From NCBI RefSeq assembly GCF_024172165.1, contig NZ_JAMZEB010000002.1, forward strand, positions 2,377,501 through 2,441,500: DNA of 64,000 bases. The letters run 5' to 3'. How positions within the stretch are numbered: position 1 is the stretch's first letter; every line of letters begins with the position of its first letter. Both the position numbers and the translations under genes were made by a program. This document shows positions 1 to 7,719 of the stretch, piece after piece. Below the pieces are notes generated by a model. That model was not told the origin of the DNA, ran no database searches, and saw only the letters and a list, made by a program, of their open reading frames with translations. The stretch comes from Nonomuraea thailandensis (GTDB lineage Bacteria; Actinomycetota; Actinomycetes; Streptosporangiales; Streptosporangiaceae).

Positions 1-570
1 GGCGTTCACGTGCGCGGCGCTGTCGCGGCCGGCGGGCGGGTCGAGCAGGGCGCCGTGCAGGTGCGCCTCGATGCCCTGAACGGCCAGCAGCCCGCTGAGC
101 TCGGGATCGGGGCCACCGGCTCCGATCCGGCGCAGCTCGCCGGCCAGCGCGTGGGCGATCCGCTGCTCGGTCTCCCGGAAGCGGGCGACCAGGCCGGGAG
201 TGCGGGGCGCCTGGTCGAACAGCAGCCGGTGCAGGGCGGGCCGGTCGGTGTGCAGGTCGGCCACGCACCGCACCAGGCCGGTGAGCAGTTCGAGCAGGGA
301 CGGGCGCCGCTCGGCGGCGCGGGCGAGGACCTGGGCGACCTGCTCGCCGCTCTGGGCCAGGTGGTGCTCGGCCAGCGCGACCAGCAGGGCGTCCTTGTTC
401 GGGAAGTACTGATAGAGCGATCCGATGGACACCCCGGCGCGTTCGGCGATCTTGTTCGTGGTGGTGCCGGCGTAGCCGTACCGCTGGAAAAGCTGAGCAG
501 CCGCCTCCAGGATCACCGCCACCGTCTCACGGGAGCGGTGCTGGCGGGGCTGTTTACGGGGTGTGAGCAC
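1..570 (-). CDS. TetR-family transcriptional regulator (3' end beyond the window)
   Basis: Reading leftward from a GTG at 568-570, 190 codons stay open to the window edge, so the C-terminus is missing. Residues 8-60 form a typical TetR N-terminal HTH: the recognition part reads TTTNKIAERAGVSIGSLYQY, followed by FPNKDALL. The rest is a helical ligand-binding region without a nameable ligand. An ATG at 581 is in another frame, so GTG 570 is the best start. It is divergent from a CPBP membrane protease, 97 bp away, and probably controls itself and/or that gene. Family assignment is firm; the effector is unknown. Confidence 0.88.
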   Translation of the reverse strand, partial: MLTPRKQPRQHRSRETVAVILEAAAQLFQRYGYAGTTTNKIAERAGVSIGSLYQYFPNKDALLVALAEHHLAQSGEQVAQVLARAAERRPSLLELLTGLVRCVADLHTDRPALHRLLFDQAPRTPGLVARFRETEQRIAHALAGELRRIGAGGPDPELSGLLAVQGIEAHLHGALLDPPAGRDSAAHVNA

Positions 571-579
571 GAGCCTCCC

Positions 580-612
580 ATGCGAGTACCGAAAACTGAG
601 AATAGCTCGCAT
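580..612. promoter_or_regulatory. Candidate TetR operator in the divergent promoter
   Basis: A perfect 7-bp inverted repeat, ATGCGAG (580-586) and CTCGCAT (606-612), lies between the TetR start (570) and the CPBP start (668). The right arm also sits in an AT-rich imperfect dyad (AATAGCTCGCATTATT, 601-616). Position fits a TetR site; assignment is inference, since the 19-bp gap between arms is long for one dimer. Confidence 0.35.
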
Positions 613-667
613 TATTGAACGGCGGGCTGATCGCCCCGCCTCCCCTCTTGAGAACGGAACCGTCTTC

Positions 668-1408
668 GTGCTGCCCGAACTCCTGGCCTACGGCGCCCGG
701 ACCCTGCCCGGCCTGCTGCTGATCGGCGGTTGCTTCGCGCTCGCGCGCGGCGAGCGTGACCCGCTGCTGCGCATCGTGACGCTCATCCTGGGCTTCGTCC
801 TGATCAGGGACGCGATGACGCCGCTCGGGTTCTGGCGGCTGGGCGTCGCGGGAGGGGCTCCGTGGCTGCGCTTCACCGGCCAGGCGGGCATCCTGCTGCT
901 GTTCGGCCTCGGCACGGTGCTGCTGACCGCGGGCCTGCTGCGCGCGGACGCCGGGCTGCGGTCCCTGGTGCGCTGGGGCCGGTTCGGGCCCGCGGCGGCC
1001 GGATGGGGCGTCGGTGGCGGGGTGCTGGCCGCCGCGCCGGTGGTGTTGCTGTCGCTGCCGACCCCGCTGTCCGGGCGCGGCGGGGCGGTCGCCGTCACGC
1101 TGCTGCCGGTGCTGCTGCTGTTCAGCCTGGCCGGCAACCTGGCCGAGGAGGTGCTGTTCCGCGGGTTCCTGCAAGGGCGGCTGGAGCAGCAGTTCGGCGC
1201 CGTACGGGCGGCGCTGCTGTCGGCGTCGCTGTTCGCCGCCTGCCACGTCTTCCTGGCCTCGACCGTCACGGACGCGGGCTGGCCGCTGCTGGCCTTCACC
1301 CTGTACGAGGGGTTGATCTGCGCCTTCCTGCGGCTGCGGAGCGGGGTCGTCGCCGCTGCCCTGGCGCACGGCACCGCGATCTTCCTCCTGGCGGCCGCCC
1401 TGATCTGA
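668..1408 (+). CDS. CPBP-family intramembrane metalloprotease
   Basis: A 246-residue, very hydrophobic protein with about seven membrane segments. It carries the CPBP (Abi/Rce1-like) signature: EEVLFRGFLQ starting at residue 160 (glutamate pair plus Arg) and a His at 193 (ACHVFL), with a further His in LAHGTA near residue 233, the expected metal ligands. The frame is open upstream to 563, but that stretch overlaps the TetR promoter; GTG 668 follows a GAGAACGGA ribosome site and begins right at the first membrane helix. Family members process prenylated proteins or act in bacteriocin immunity or peptide maturation; no partner is nearby, so the substrate is unknown. Confidence 0.8.
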   Translation: MLPELLAYGARTLPGLLLIGGCFALARGERDPLLRIVTLILGFVLIRDAMTPLGFWRLGVAGGAPWLRFTGQAGILLLFGLGTVLLTAGLLRADAGLRSLVRWGRFGPAAAGWGVGGGVLAAAPVVLLSLPTPLSGRGGAVAVTLLPVLLLFSLAGNLAEEVLFRGFLQGRLEQQFGAVRAALLSASLFAACHVFLASTVTDAGWPLLAFTLYEGLICAFLRLRSGVVAAALAHGTAIFLLAAALI

Positions 1409-1435
1409 GCCGCCGGCATGCGGGCGACGCGACGG

Positions 1436-1467
1436 CGCCCCGGCTCCCGTCGACGGGAGCCGGGGCG
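1436..1467. terminator. Perfect 32-bp palindrome, bidirectional terminator
   Basis: Arms CGCCCCGGCTCCCGTC and GACGGGAGCCGGGGCG are adjacent with no mismatch. It lies in the 109-bp gap between the convergent CPBP and MFS genes, so it can stop transcription from both. No U-tract follows, as is usual in high-GC actinomycetes. Confidence 0.75.
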
Positions 1468-1517
1468 TTGTCGGGTCGGTCCTGCGCGAGGGACACCGGT
1501 CAGCGGTGGCCAAGGCG

Positions 1518-2939
1518 TCAGCCGCGGGAGCCGGTGAGCTCGTCGGCCGGGGCGCCGGTGCGGGTGCGCAGGGTGGCGGCGGCGATCAGCGCGCCTGCGA
1601 GGGCGATGGCGGCGGCTCCGACGAAGGCGGCGGAGAAGCCGTCGGTCAGCGCGGGCAGGTCGCCGAGCCGGTCGGCGCCGTTGGCGGCGGCCACCGCGGT
1701 CATCGCGGCCAGGCCGAGCGCGGAGCCGACCTGGTAGCTGGTGTTGACGATGCCCGAGGCCAGGCCGCCCTCCTCCGGGCGGGCGGAGGAGATGGCGGTG
1801 CCGAGGGAGGGGATGAAGGCCAGCGACATGCCGAGGGCTGCCACGAGGCTGGCGGGCAGGACGTCGGCGGCGAAGCCGCCGTCCGGGCTGATCAGCGACA
1901 GCCACGCCATCCCCGCCGTGAGCAGGAGCAGGCCGGTGACCGTGGTCGGCTTGGGGCCGAAGCGGCCGATGGCCCGCGGCGCCACGACGATCATGCCGAT
2001 CATGATGAGCACGGTCATCGGGACCAGGGCGGCGCCGCTGGGGAAGGCGCTGTAGCCCAGGACCTGCTGCAGGTAGAGGTTGAGGAAGAACCACATCGGG
2101 ATCCAGGCGCCGCCGAGCAGGAGCTGGGTCAGGTTGGCGGCGGCCAGGTTCGGGGTGCGGAAGATGGACAGGCGCATCAGCGGCTCGCGGCGGCGGGCCT
2201 GGACGGCGACGAACGCGGCCAGCAGCAGCACGGCGACGGCGAGCGTGATCAGCGTCTGGGCGGAGCCCCAGCCCGCCTCGGGCGCGCGGACGATGGCGTA
2301 GACGGCGGCGCCGAGGCCGAGGGTGACGGTCAGCGTGCCGAGGACGTCGATGGAGCCGCGCCGGGCCGGGGCGGCGGGCATCAGCGGGCCGGTGGCCGCG
2401 AGGGCGACGAGGGCGATGGGGATGTTGATGTAGAAGACCCAGGGCCAGCTCAGGTACTCGGTGATGACGCCGCCGAGGAAGACGCCGGCGGTGCCGCCCG
2501 CGGGCGCGGCTGCGCCGTACAGGGCCAGAGCCCTGGTCAGCTCCCTGGGGTCGTGGCCGAACAACATCATCAGCAGGGTGAGCGCGGACGGGGCGATCAG
2601 CGCGGCGCCCACGCCCTGGACGGCGCGGCCGGTCAGCTCGACCCACACCTCGGGCGCGATGCCGGCCAGGAGCGAGCCGGCGAGCAGGACGATCCAGCCG
2701 GCGCTGAAGAGCCGGCGCGCGCCGAACAGGTCGGACAGGCGGCCGCCCAGCAGGAGGAGGCCGCCGAAGGCGACGACATAGGCGTTGAAGACCCAGGACA
2801 GGTTCTCCTGCGAGAAGCCGAGGTCCTGCTGGATGCGGGGCAGGGCCACGCCGATGATCGACGTGTCCATGATCACGATGAACTGGGCCGTGGCGATCAG
2901 GGCCAGGGCGGTCCAGCGCCGGGGGGATGGTGCGGACAT
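1518..2939 (-). CDS. DHA2-type MFS efflux transporter (14 TM)
   Basis: A 473-residue major facilitator with 14 predicted helices. TM1 carries the DHA2/EmrB signature (FIVIMDTSIIGVALPRIQ, residues about 20-37); the motif A loop is GGRLSDLFGARRLF and the TM5 region is rich in Gly/Pro as in proton-coupled exporters. Length and order match EmrB/QacA drug exporters. ATG 2939 has a good GGAG ribosome site. It is divergent from moeA, and its promoter region holds two TACCC-N5-GGGTA-like dyads (2969-2983, 3004-3020), suggesting metal control rather than classic drug control. Substrate unknown. Confidence 0.88.
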   Translation of the reverse strand: MSAPSPRRWTALALIATAQFIVIMDTSIIGVALPRIQQDLGFSQENLSWVFNAYVVAFGGLLLLGGRLSDLFGARRLFSAGWIVLLAGSLLAGIAPEVWVELTGRAVQGVGAALIAPSALTLLMMLFGHDPRELTRALALYGAAAPAGGTAGVFLGGVITEYLSWPWVFYINIPIALVALAATGPLMPAAPARRGSIDVLGTLTVTLGLGAAVYAIVRAPEAGWGSAQTLITLAVAVLLLAAFVAVQARRREPLMRLSIFRTPNLAAANLTQLLLGGAWIPMWFFLNLYLQQVLGYSAFPSGAALVPMTVLIMIGMIVVAPRAIGRFGPKPTTVTGLLLLTAGMAWLSLISPDGGFAADVLPASLVAALGMSLAFIPSLGTAISSARPEEGGLASGIVNTSYQVGSALGLAAMTAVAAANGADRLGDLPALTDGFSAAFVGAAAIALAGALIAAATLRTRTGAPADELTGSRG

Positions 2940-2968
2940 GAGGGATCTCCAAGCTCTCCCGTTATCGG

Positions 2969-2983
2969 TACCCCTATGGGGTA
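2969..2983. promoter_or_regulatory. CsoR/RicR-type copper operator, site 1
   Basis: TACCC-CTATG-GGGTA is an exact match to the TACCC-N5-GGGTA palindrome described for the mycobacterial copper repressor RicR and resembles CsoR sites. It lies 30 bp upstream of the MFS start, where a repressor would cover the promoter. The match is seen; the regulator is inferred, as no csoR lies in the window. Confidence 0.6.
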
Positions 2984-3003
2984 TGTTGGGCGGGTGCCAA
3001 TCA

Positions 3004-3020
3004 ATACCACTGGGGGGTAT
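3004..3020. promoter_or_regulatory. CsoR/RicR-type copper operator, site 2
   Basis: ATACCACTGGGGGGTAT matches TACCC-N5-GGGTA with one mismatch. On the minus strand it directly follows a TTGACA -35 box (complement of 3022-3027), so it would occupy the spacer of the MFS promoter. Together with site 1 it forms a two-site operator region between MFS and moeA. Confidence 0.5.
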
Positions 3021-3105
3021 CTGTCAAGTCGGTGCCGCCGACGTGCTCCGGAAGGGACGAGAGCGTCGACTTGCGGGCCGGACGCCGCGGATGGGAACGT
3101 GAGGC

Positions 3106-4461
3106 GTGGTCACGACAGCCGATCAAGACACCCGCCGCGACGTCGCGTGGGCGACGGCGAGACGGTTCGCGCACGCGGCGGCGGAGCCGGCGCCGGCCGT
3201 GCGGGTGGCGCTCGGCCAGGCGGCGGGCCTGACGCTCGCGGAGGACCTCGTCGTGGCGACGCCGCTGCCCGCCTTCGACACCTCGGCGATGGACGGGTAC
3301 GCAGTGGCGGGTGCCGGGCCGTGGTCGATCACCGGCAGCGCCCGGCCCGGCCGGCCGTGGACGGGCGAGCGCCTGACGGCCGGGAACGCCGTGGAGATCT
3401 CGACCGGCGCCGTCGTCCCTCCCGGGACCTGGGCGGTGCTGCCGGTCGAGTCGGCCACCGTCTGCGACGGCAGGGTCACCTGCCCCGATGGTCCCGGCGG
3501 GACGCGTGACGGCCGGAACGGGTGTCGCGACGAGTCCGGCGGGGCGCGTGACGGCCGGAACGGGTGTCGCGACGAGTCCGGCGGGGCGCGTGACGGCCAG
3601 GTCGGACGTCGCGACGAGTCGGCCGCGGTCAGTGACGGCCGGGTCGCCGTTCCCGGGCTGGCGCGCGGCAAGCACATCCGGTACACCGGGGAGGACGCGC
3701 CCGCGGGCACGCGTCTCGCGCCCGCGGGCACCGCGGTGGGCCCGGCGCTGCTCGGACTGGCCGCCACCTGCGGGTATGACGAGCTGCTCGTCCACCCCAC
3801 CCCTGTCGTCCGGGCGATCGTCACGGGGGACGAGCTGGCCCGGCACGGCCTGCCAGGGCCGGGCCGGGTGCGCGACGCGCTCGGGCCGCTGCTGCCGTCG
3901 CTGATCGCCGAGCTCGGCGGCCGCCTCGACGGCCTCGTCCACGTGCCCGACCAGCCCGTCGCCGCGCTGGCCGAGGCGGTGGAGGCCGCCGCGGGGGCCG
4001 ACGTCGTCGTGGTCACCGGATCGACGTCGGTCGGCGTCACCGACGGGCTGCGCCGCCTGCTCGCCGAACGCGACGTCCGCTGGATCGTCGACTCGGTCGC
4101 CTGCCGCCCCGGCCACCCCGCCCTGCTGGCCAGGCTGCCCGGCGGCCCGTACGTCATCGGCCTGCCCGGCAACCCGTTCGCCGCGCTGGCCGCCGCGCAC
4201 ACCCTGCTCGGCCCGCTCCTCGCCGGGCTGTCCGGCCGCGCGCTCGGCGACCTGCCGCAGGCCCCGCTGACCTCCCAGGTCCCGGTGCCCGCCGGCCGCA
4301 CCCGCATCGTCCCCGTCGTCTGGGACGGCCCCGGCGTGCGGGCCCTCGGCGGCGACCGCCCGGCGTTCCTGAACGGCGCGGCCCTCGCGGACGCCCTGGC
4401 GGCGGTCCCGTACGGCCACGAGCCCGGCCGGCCGGTGCCGCTGCTCCTCCTGCGCGGCTGA
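3106..4461 (+). CDS. moeA: Molybdopterin molybdenumtransferase MoeA with internal 14-residue repeats
   Basis: A 451-residue MoeA: it inserts molybdate into adenylylated molybdopterin in molybdenum-cofactor synthesis. Seen: SAMDGYAV near residues 59-66, TGDEL near 242, the MPT-binding loop TGSTSVGVTDG and GLPGNPFAAL near 348-357, and a C-terminal domain IV-like end. Residues 121-176 are odd: four consecutive 14-residue units (DGRVTCPDGPGGTR and three relatives) before the normal DGRVAVPG strand, encoded by 42-bp tandem repeats. This expands a surface loop by about 42 residues without breaking the frame. GTG 3106 is the likely start. Its promoter is shared with the MFS gene and its copper-type operators. 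Other Moco genes are not nearby. Confidence 0.88.
   Translation: MVTTADQDTRRDVAWATARRFAHAAAEPAPAVRVALGQAAGLTLAEDLVVATPLPAFDTSAMDGYAVAGAGPWSITGSARPGRPWTGERLTAGNAVEISTGAVVPPGTWAVLPVESATVCDGRVTCPDGPGGTRDGRNGCRDESGGARDGRNGCRDESGGARDGQVGRRDESAAVSDGRVAVPGLARGKHIRYTGEDAPAGTRLAPAGTAVGPALLGLAATCGYDELLVHPTPVVRAIVTGDELARHGLPGPGRVRDALGPLLPSLIAELGGRLDGLVHVPDQPVAALAEAVEAAAGADVVVVTGSTSVGVTDGLRRLLAERDVRWIVDSVACRPGHPALLARLPGGPYVIGLPGNPFAALAAAHTLLGPLLAGLSGRALGDLPQAPLTSQVPVPAGRTRIVPVVWDGPGVRALGGDRPAFLNGAALADALAAVPYGHEPGRPVPLLLLRG
3466..3633 (+). repeat. 42-bp coding minisatellite, four copies, in moeA
   Basis: Four exact-length 42-bp units begin at 3466, 3508, 3550 and 3592; the two central units are nearly identical (DGRNGCRDESGGAR twice) and the outer ones diverged. 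A partial fifth unit continues into normal coding sequence at 3634. GTGACGGCC recurs at 3506, 3548, 3590 and 3632. In-frame, so copy-number change would alter MoeA loop length only. Confidence 0.93.
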
Positions 4462-4485
4462 TCGCCGGCCCTGAGAGGCGGCGTA

Positions 4486-4497
4486 GTTCCCGGGAAC
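4486..4497. promoter_or_regulatory. 12-bp palindrome upstream of the chimeric LuxR ORF
   Basis: GTTCCCGGGAAC is a perfect palindrome in the 97-bp gap between moeA and the next start. It could be an operator, but no regulator can be named and palindromes this short arise by chance. Confidence 0.25.
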
Positions 4498-4558
4498 CAG
4501 GCAGGTCAGTGCCCGCGCCCGATGTGCCGGGCACGGGCCCGTTCCTACGCTCGGACCC

Positions 4559-4999
4559 GTGCTGAAACGCCTGATTCCCGCCCTGCTCGCGCTCGTGGCG
4601 GCGCTCGCCTGGGCGGCTCCCGCCGTCGCGCACGGCCGCAGCGGCGAGGCCGACCTGCGCTTCGCCCAGACCATCGGCGGCATGGAGCTGACGGTGCTGG
4701 CGCCCGAGGCGACGACCCGGATGATCGAGGCGTTGCGGCCCATGCTGCCCACCGAGGAGGACCGCCTGCTGCTGGCGGCGGCGGAACGGCTGACCGCGCG
4801 CGAGCGGGAGGTGTGCGGGCTGATCGCCGAGGGCCTGTCCAACGACGAGATCGCCGCGCGGCTGGTCATCAGCCGGTACACGGTGAAGGTGCACGTGTCG
4901 AGCGTGCTGGCCAAGCTCGGGCTGCCCGACCGGGTGCACGTCCTGCTCGCCTGGTCCCGGCTGCGCCCGCACCGGCCGGACGCGGATCGCCCGCGCTGA
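4559..4999 (+). CDS. Chimeric ORF: signal peptide fused to a LuxR-type HTH domain
   Basis: A 146-residue ORF with two halves that do not belong together. Residues 1-25 are a Sec signal peptide (KR, long Leu/Ala core, APAVAHG cleavage region) followed by a short mature start ([13 protein letters not shown]). From about residue 44 it becomes the linker and C-terminal output domain of a NarL/FixJ response regulator: [20 protein letters not shown], then [16 protein letters not shown]. The receiver domain with its phospho-Asp is absent. The simplest reading is an in-frame deletion joining a secreted-protein gene to a response-regulator gene. As written, the HTH would be exported and useless, so this is probably a relic; a downstream internal start could still yield a soluble DNA-binding protein. 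Confidence 0.6.
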   Translation: MLKRLIPALLALVAALAWAAPAVAHGRSGEADLRFAQTIGGMELTVLAPEATTRMIEALRPMLPTEEDRLLLAAAERLTAREREVCGLIAEGLSNDEIAARLVISRYTVKVHVSSVLAKLGLPDRVHVLLAWSRLRPHRPDADRPR

Positions 5000-5061
5000 C
5001 CGCCGCGCGGGCCCGCGCCGGGCATCGGATGGTAAAAGCCTGCCCCACGGTTGCGCCTGAT

Positions 5062-5080
5062 GCCCCCAGAAGTTGGGGGC
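5062..5080 (+). terminator. Hairpin after the chimeric LuxR ORF
   Basis: GCCCCCA (5062-5068) pairs with TGGGGGC (5074-5080) around a five-base loop, 62 bp after the ORF. Plausible terminator for the rightward transcripts meeting the leftward sugar operon. Confidence 0.45.
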
Positions 5081-5143
5081 GTGAAGAGGGGGCGTGATGT
5101 GCTCGAAGAGGGTGTGCGTGCGGCAGGCCCCACCTCCAGAGGC

Positions 5144-5180
5144 CGTAGTGGCCGGCCGGAACTCGCGGCCGGCCACTACG
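5144..5180 (-). terminator. Terminator hairpin that contains the stop codon of the isomerase gene
   Basis: Perfect 15-bp arms CGTAGTGGCCGGCCG (5144-5158) and CGGCCGGCCACTACG (5166-5180) with a 7-base loop. The TAG stop (5176-5178) of the isomerase gene lies inside the right arm, so a ribosome ending translation would cover the stem of the operon terminator. Confidence 0.7.
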
Positions 5181-6003
5181 CCTGCACACGGCAGGCGTCC
5201 AGGCAGCGCTCCACGGCGGGCCGCGGATCCATGGCGTACGTGCCGTCCCCGAACAGCTCGAACGTCATGAGCCCCCGGTACCCCCGCCGGTCCAGCGCCT
5301 CCAGGTAGCCGTCCAGCGGCAGCTCCCCGTCGCCCCACGCCAGGTGCCCGGCGGGCCGGCCGTCGACGAGGTGCACGTGCCGTACGCGGTCGCCGAGCGC
5401 GTCGAAGTAGTCGTCCACGCTCTCCCCGGCCACGGCCATGGCCACGGTGTCCAGCACGGCGCCCAGGTTCGGCGCGCCGATCTCGCCGATCATCGCAGCC
5501 AGCGCCCGGGAGTCGTTGACCAGGTTCGACTCGACGCGCTGCAGCGCCTCCAGCACGCACGTCACGCCGAGCGTCCCGGCGTACGCGGTGATCTCGCCGA
5601 TCGCGTCGGCCGAGCGGCGCCAGGCGTACGACGCCGGCTCGTCCTCGAAGCCGCGCCCCGGCGTGAGCAGCAGCAGCTCCGCCCCGAGCTCGGCGCAGAG
5701 CTCGGCGGCGCGGCGGAACATCGCCACGCTGCGCGCCCGCAGCCCGGTGTCGGGGGAGGCCAGGTTGACGGGGTACATCACCTGCTCGGGCGTGAGGCAG
5801 GCGACGGTCAGGCCGCGCGACCCGGCGCGGCGGCGGACGGCCCGCGCCCCCGCGTCGCTCAGCTCGGGGACGTGGAGCTGCGGCGCGATGCCCCACAGCT
5901 CCAGGCGTTCCCGGCCGAGCCGGGCCATGTCGTCGAGGCAGCGGTCGAACGGCAGGTGCTGGTAGGCGAAGTTCGACCCGGTGAAGCGGGTGGGTTCGAT
6001 CAT
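5176..6003 (-). CDS. TIM-barrel sugar (phosphate) isomerase/epimerase, FrlC-like
   Basis: A 275-residue xylose-isomerase-like TIM-barrel protein (AP_endonuc_2 fold). Visible strand ends with metal-ligand character include VLEALQRVES (Glu), GAVLDTVAM (Asp), RVRHVHLVD (His) and MTFELFGDG (Glu), the usual quartet of this fold. Start ATG 6003 overlaps the upstream permease stop (ATGA), so the two are translationally coupled. It is the last gene of an ABC-importer operon and faces FrlB/FrlD-like genes; in Amadori-compound loci a member of this family (FrlC) is a 3-epimerase of fructoselysine. That role is inferred; a general hexose or inositol-type isomerase is the alternative. Confidence 0.78.
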   Translation of the reverse strand: MIEPTRFTGSNFAYQHLPFDRCLDDMARLGRERLELWGIAPQLHVPELSDAGARAVRRRAGSRGLTVACLTPEQVMYPVNLASPDTGLRARSVAMFRRAAELCAELGAELLLLTPGRGFEDEPASYAWRRSADAIGEITAYAGTLGVTCVLEALQRVESNLVNDSRALAAMIGEIGAPNLGAVLDTVAMAVAGESVDDYFDALGDRVRHVHLVDGRPAGHLAWGDGELPLDGYLEALDRRGYRGLMTFELFGDGTYAMDPRPAVERCLDACRVQA

Positions 6004-6836
6004 TTCCCGACCCCGTCCGCGAGGCCCTTGACGATGTGGCGCTGGCCGAGGAAGAACAGCAGCACCACCGGCAGCGCGGCGATCACCATCCCGGCGAACA
6101 CCACGGGGTAGTCGGTGCCGTGCTTGCTCATCAGGCTCGTCAGCCCGACGGGCAGGGTCTGCACGCCGGAGCCGCTGGTGAAGATCATCGCGAACAGGTA
6201 CTCGTTCCAGGTGAACAGGACGTGCAGCAGCACCGTCGAGGTGAGGATGGGCTTGCACATCGGCAGGATGATCCGCCAGAACGCCGTCCAGCGGCCCGCG
6301 CCGTCCATCTCGGCGGCCTCGTCCACCTCGCGCGGCAGATCGATCATGTACGCCCTGATGAGGAACGTGGTGAACGGGATGCGGAAGGCGGTGTAGAGGA
6401 TGAGCAGCGCCCAGAACGTGTTGTACAGCCCCATCGCCTGGAACAGCTTCACCAGCGGCACCAGCGCCACGGTCGGCGCGAGCATCAGCCCGCCCAGGAT
6501 GGCCGCCGTGAGCGTCCTGTTCAGCGGGACGTCCACGCGCGTCAGCCCGTAGGCGGCCCACGCGCTGATGAACACGGTGGCGACGGTCGAGGTCAGCGTG
6601 ACCAGCACGCTGGTGGTCAGGTAGTCGCTGACGCCGCGGTTCCACGCCTTGGCGTAGTTGCCGAAGCTCCAGTCCAGCGGCAGCGCGAACGGGTCGCCGA
6701 ACAGCTCGGCGTTGGTCTTGAACCCGTTGAGCGTCATCCACAGCAGCGGGTAGAGCACGACCACGGCCAGGGTCAGCAGGAACGCCCACATGAACACGCG
6801 GGCGATCACCCCGAGGAAGCTCAGGCGCGTCACCAT
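6000..6836 (-). CDS. Carbohydrate ABC transporter permease, MalG type
   Basis: A 278-residue inner-membrane permease with six predicted helices. The EAA loop that docks the ATPase reads EVDEAAEMDGAGRWTAFWRI near residues 175-194, with the ILP that follows. N-terminal VVVLYPLLWMTLNGFK is typical of MalG/LacG-type subunits. It overlaps the MalF-type gene by 7 nt and the isomerase by 4 nt. No ATPase is encoded in the cluster; as in many actinomycetes a shared MsiK-type ATPase elsewhere is likely. Confidence 0.92.
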   Translation of the reverse strand: MVTRLSFLGVIARVFMWAFLLTLAVVVLYPLLWMTLNGFKTNAELFGDPFALPLDWSFGNYAKAWNRGVSDYLTTSVLVTLTSTVATVFISAWAAYGLTRVDVPLNRTLTAAILGGLMLAPTVALVPLVKLFQAMGLYNTFWALLILYTAFRIPFTTFLIRAYMIDLPREVDEAAEMDGAGRWTAFWRIILPMCKPILTSTVLLHVLFTWNEYLFAMIFTSGSGVQTLPVGLTSLMSKHGTDYPVVFAGMVIAALPVVLLFFLGQRHIVKGLADGVGK

Positions 6837-7717
6837 TCCACCCTTCTCCTGCGGGTGACCCAGAGCTGCGCCACCGCCACGCCGAGCGTGATCACGAACA
6901 GCACGGTCGCGATCGCGGCGGCGTACCCGAAGTTGTTGCGCACGAACCCGCTGCGGTACAGCCAGGTGCCCAGCACCTGCGTCGAGTTGTCGGGGCCGCC
7001 CGCCGTCATCACCATGACCTCGTTGAACACCTGGAACGCGCCCGAGAGCGTGACGATCGCCATCAGCCCGGTCATCTCCCGCACGAGCGGCACCGTGATC
7101 CGGAAGAAGCGGCCCACCGCGCCGACGCCGTCGATGGCGGCGGCGCCGTAGATCTCCGCCGGGATGCGCTGGATCGCCACCGCGAACAGCAGCGTCGAGT
7201 AGCCGAAGCCCTGCCACTGGCTCATCGCGATGATCGACGACATGGCCGTGCTCTCCTGCCCCAGCCACGCCTGGGCGAGCTCGCCGAGCCCGGCGGCCTT
7301 CAGCGCGTGGTTGAGCGGGCCCAGGTTCGGCTCGTAGATGAAGTAGAACAGCAGGCCGGCGACGGTCAGGGAGATCGCCGACGGGATGAAGTAGATCGCC
7401 CGCAGCGCGCGCTGCCACCGCTCGCTCCGCACGCCCTCGATGAGCGCGGCCAGCAGGAGCGCGCCGAACACCTGGAAGACGATGGAGACCACCGCGTACA
7501 GCACGTTGTTGCCCAGCGACGACCAGAAGACCGGATCCTCGACCAGCCTGGCGTAGTTGCCGAGGCCGACGTACTCCTGGCTGCCGCTGTAGATGTCCCA
7601 CTTCAGCGTGCTGAACTGCAGGTTCTGCACGAGGGGGAGGTAGACGAACACTCCGACCAGCACGAGGGCGGGGACGACCCACGCGAGCCCGAGCGTCCTT
7701 CGCAGGGCGGCGCGCAC
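6830..7717 (-). CDS. Carbohydrate ABC transporter permease, MalF type
   Basis: A 295-residue permease of six helices with the EAA loop IPAEIYGAAAIDGVGAVGRF and following FRITVPL. GTG 7717 lies two bases after the binding-protein stop (7720) and fits the family N-terminus (RRTLGLAWVVPAL). It pairs with the MalG-type subunit to form the heterodimeric membrane channel for the sugar bound by the upstream lipoprotein. Confidence 0.92.
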   Translation of the reverse strand: MRAALRRTLGLAWVVPALVLVGVFVYLPLVQNLQFSTLKWDIYSGSQEYVGLGNYARLVEDPVFWSSLGNNVLYAVVSIVFQVFGALLLAALIEGVRSERWQRALRAIYFIPSAISLTVAGLLFYFIYEPNLGPLNHALKAAGLGELAQAWLGQESTAMSSIIAMSQWQGFGYSTLLFAVAIQRIPAEIYGAAAIDGVGAVGRFFRITVPLVREMTGLMAIVTLSGAFQVFNEVMVMTAGGPDNSTQVLGTWLYRSGFVRNNFGYAAAIATVLFVITLGVAVAQLWVTRRRRVEW

Positions 7718-7719
7718 GG

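Noticed and set aside
688..2952. 754-codon open frame on the minus strand across CPBP and MFS genes
   Set aside because: Arg/Pro/His-rich translation without domains; it is the out-of-frame reading of two well-supported genes, as expected in high-GC DNA.
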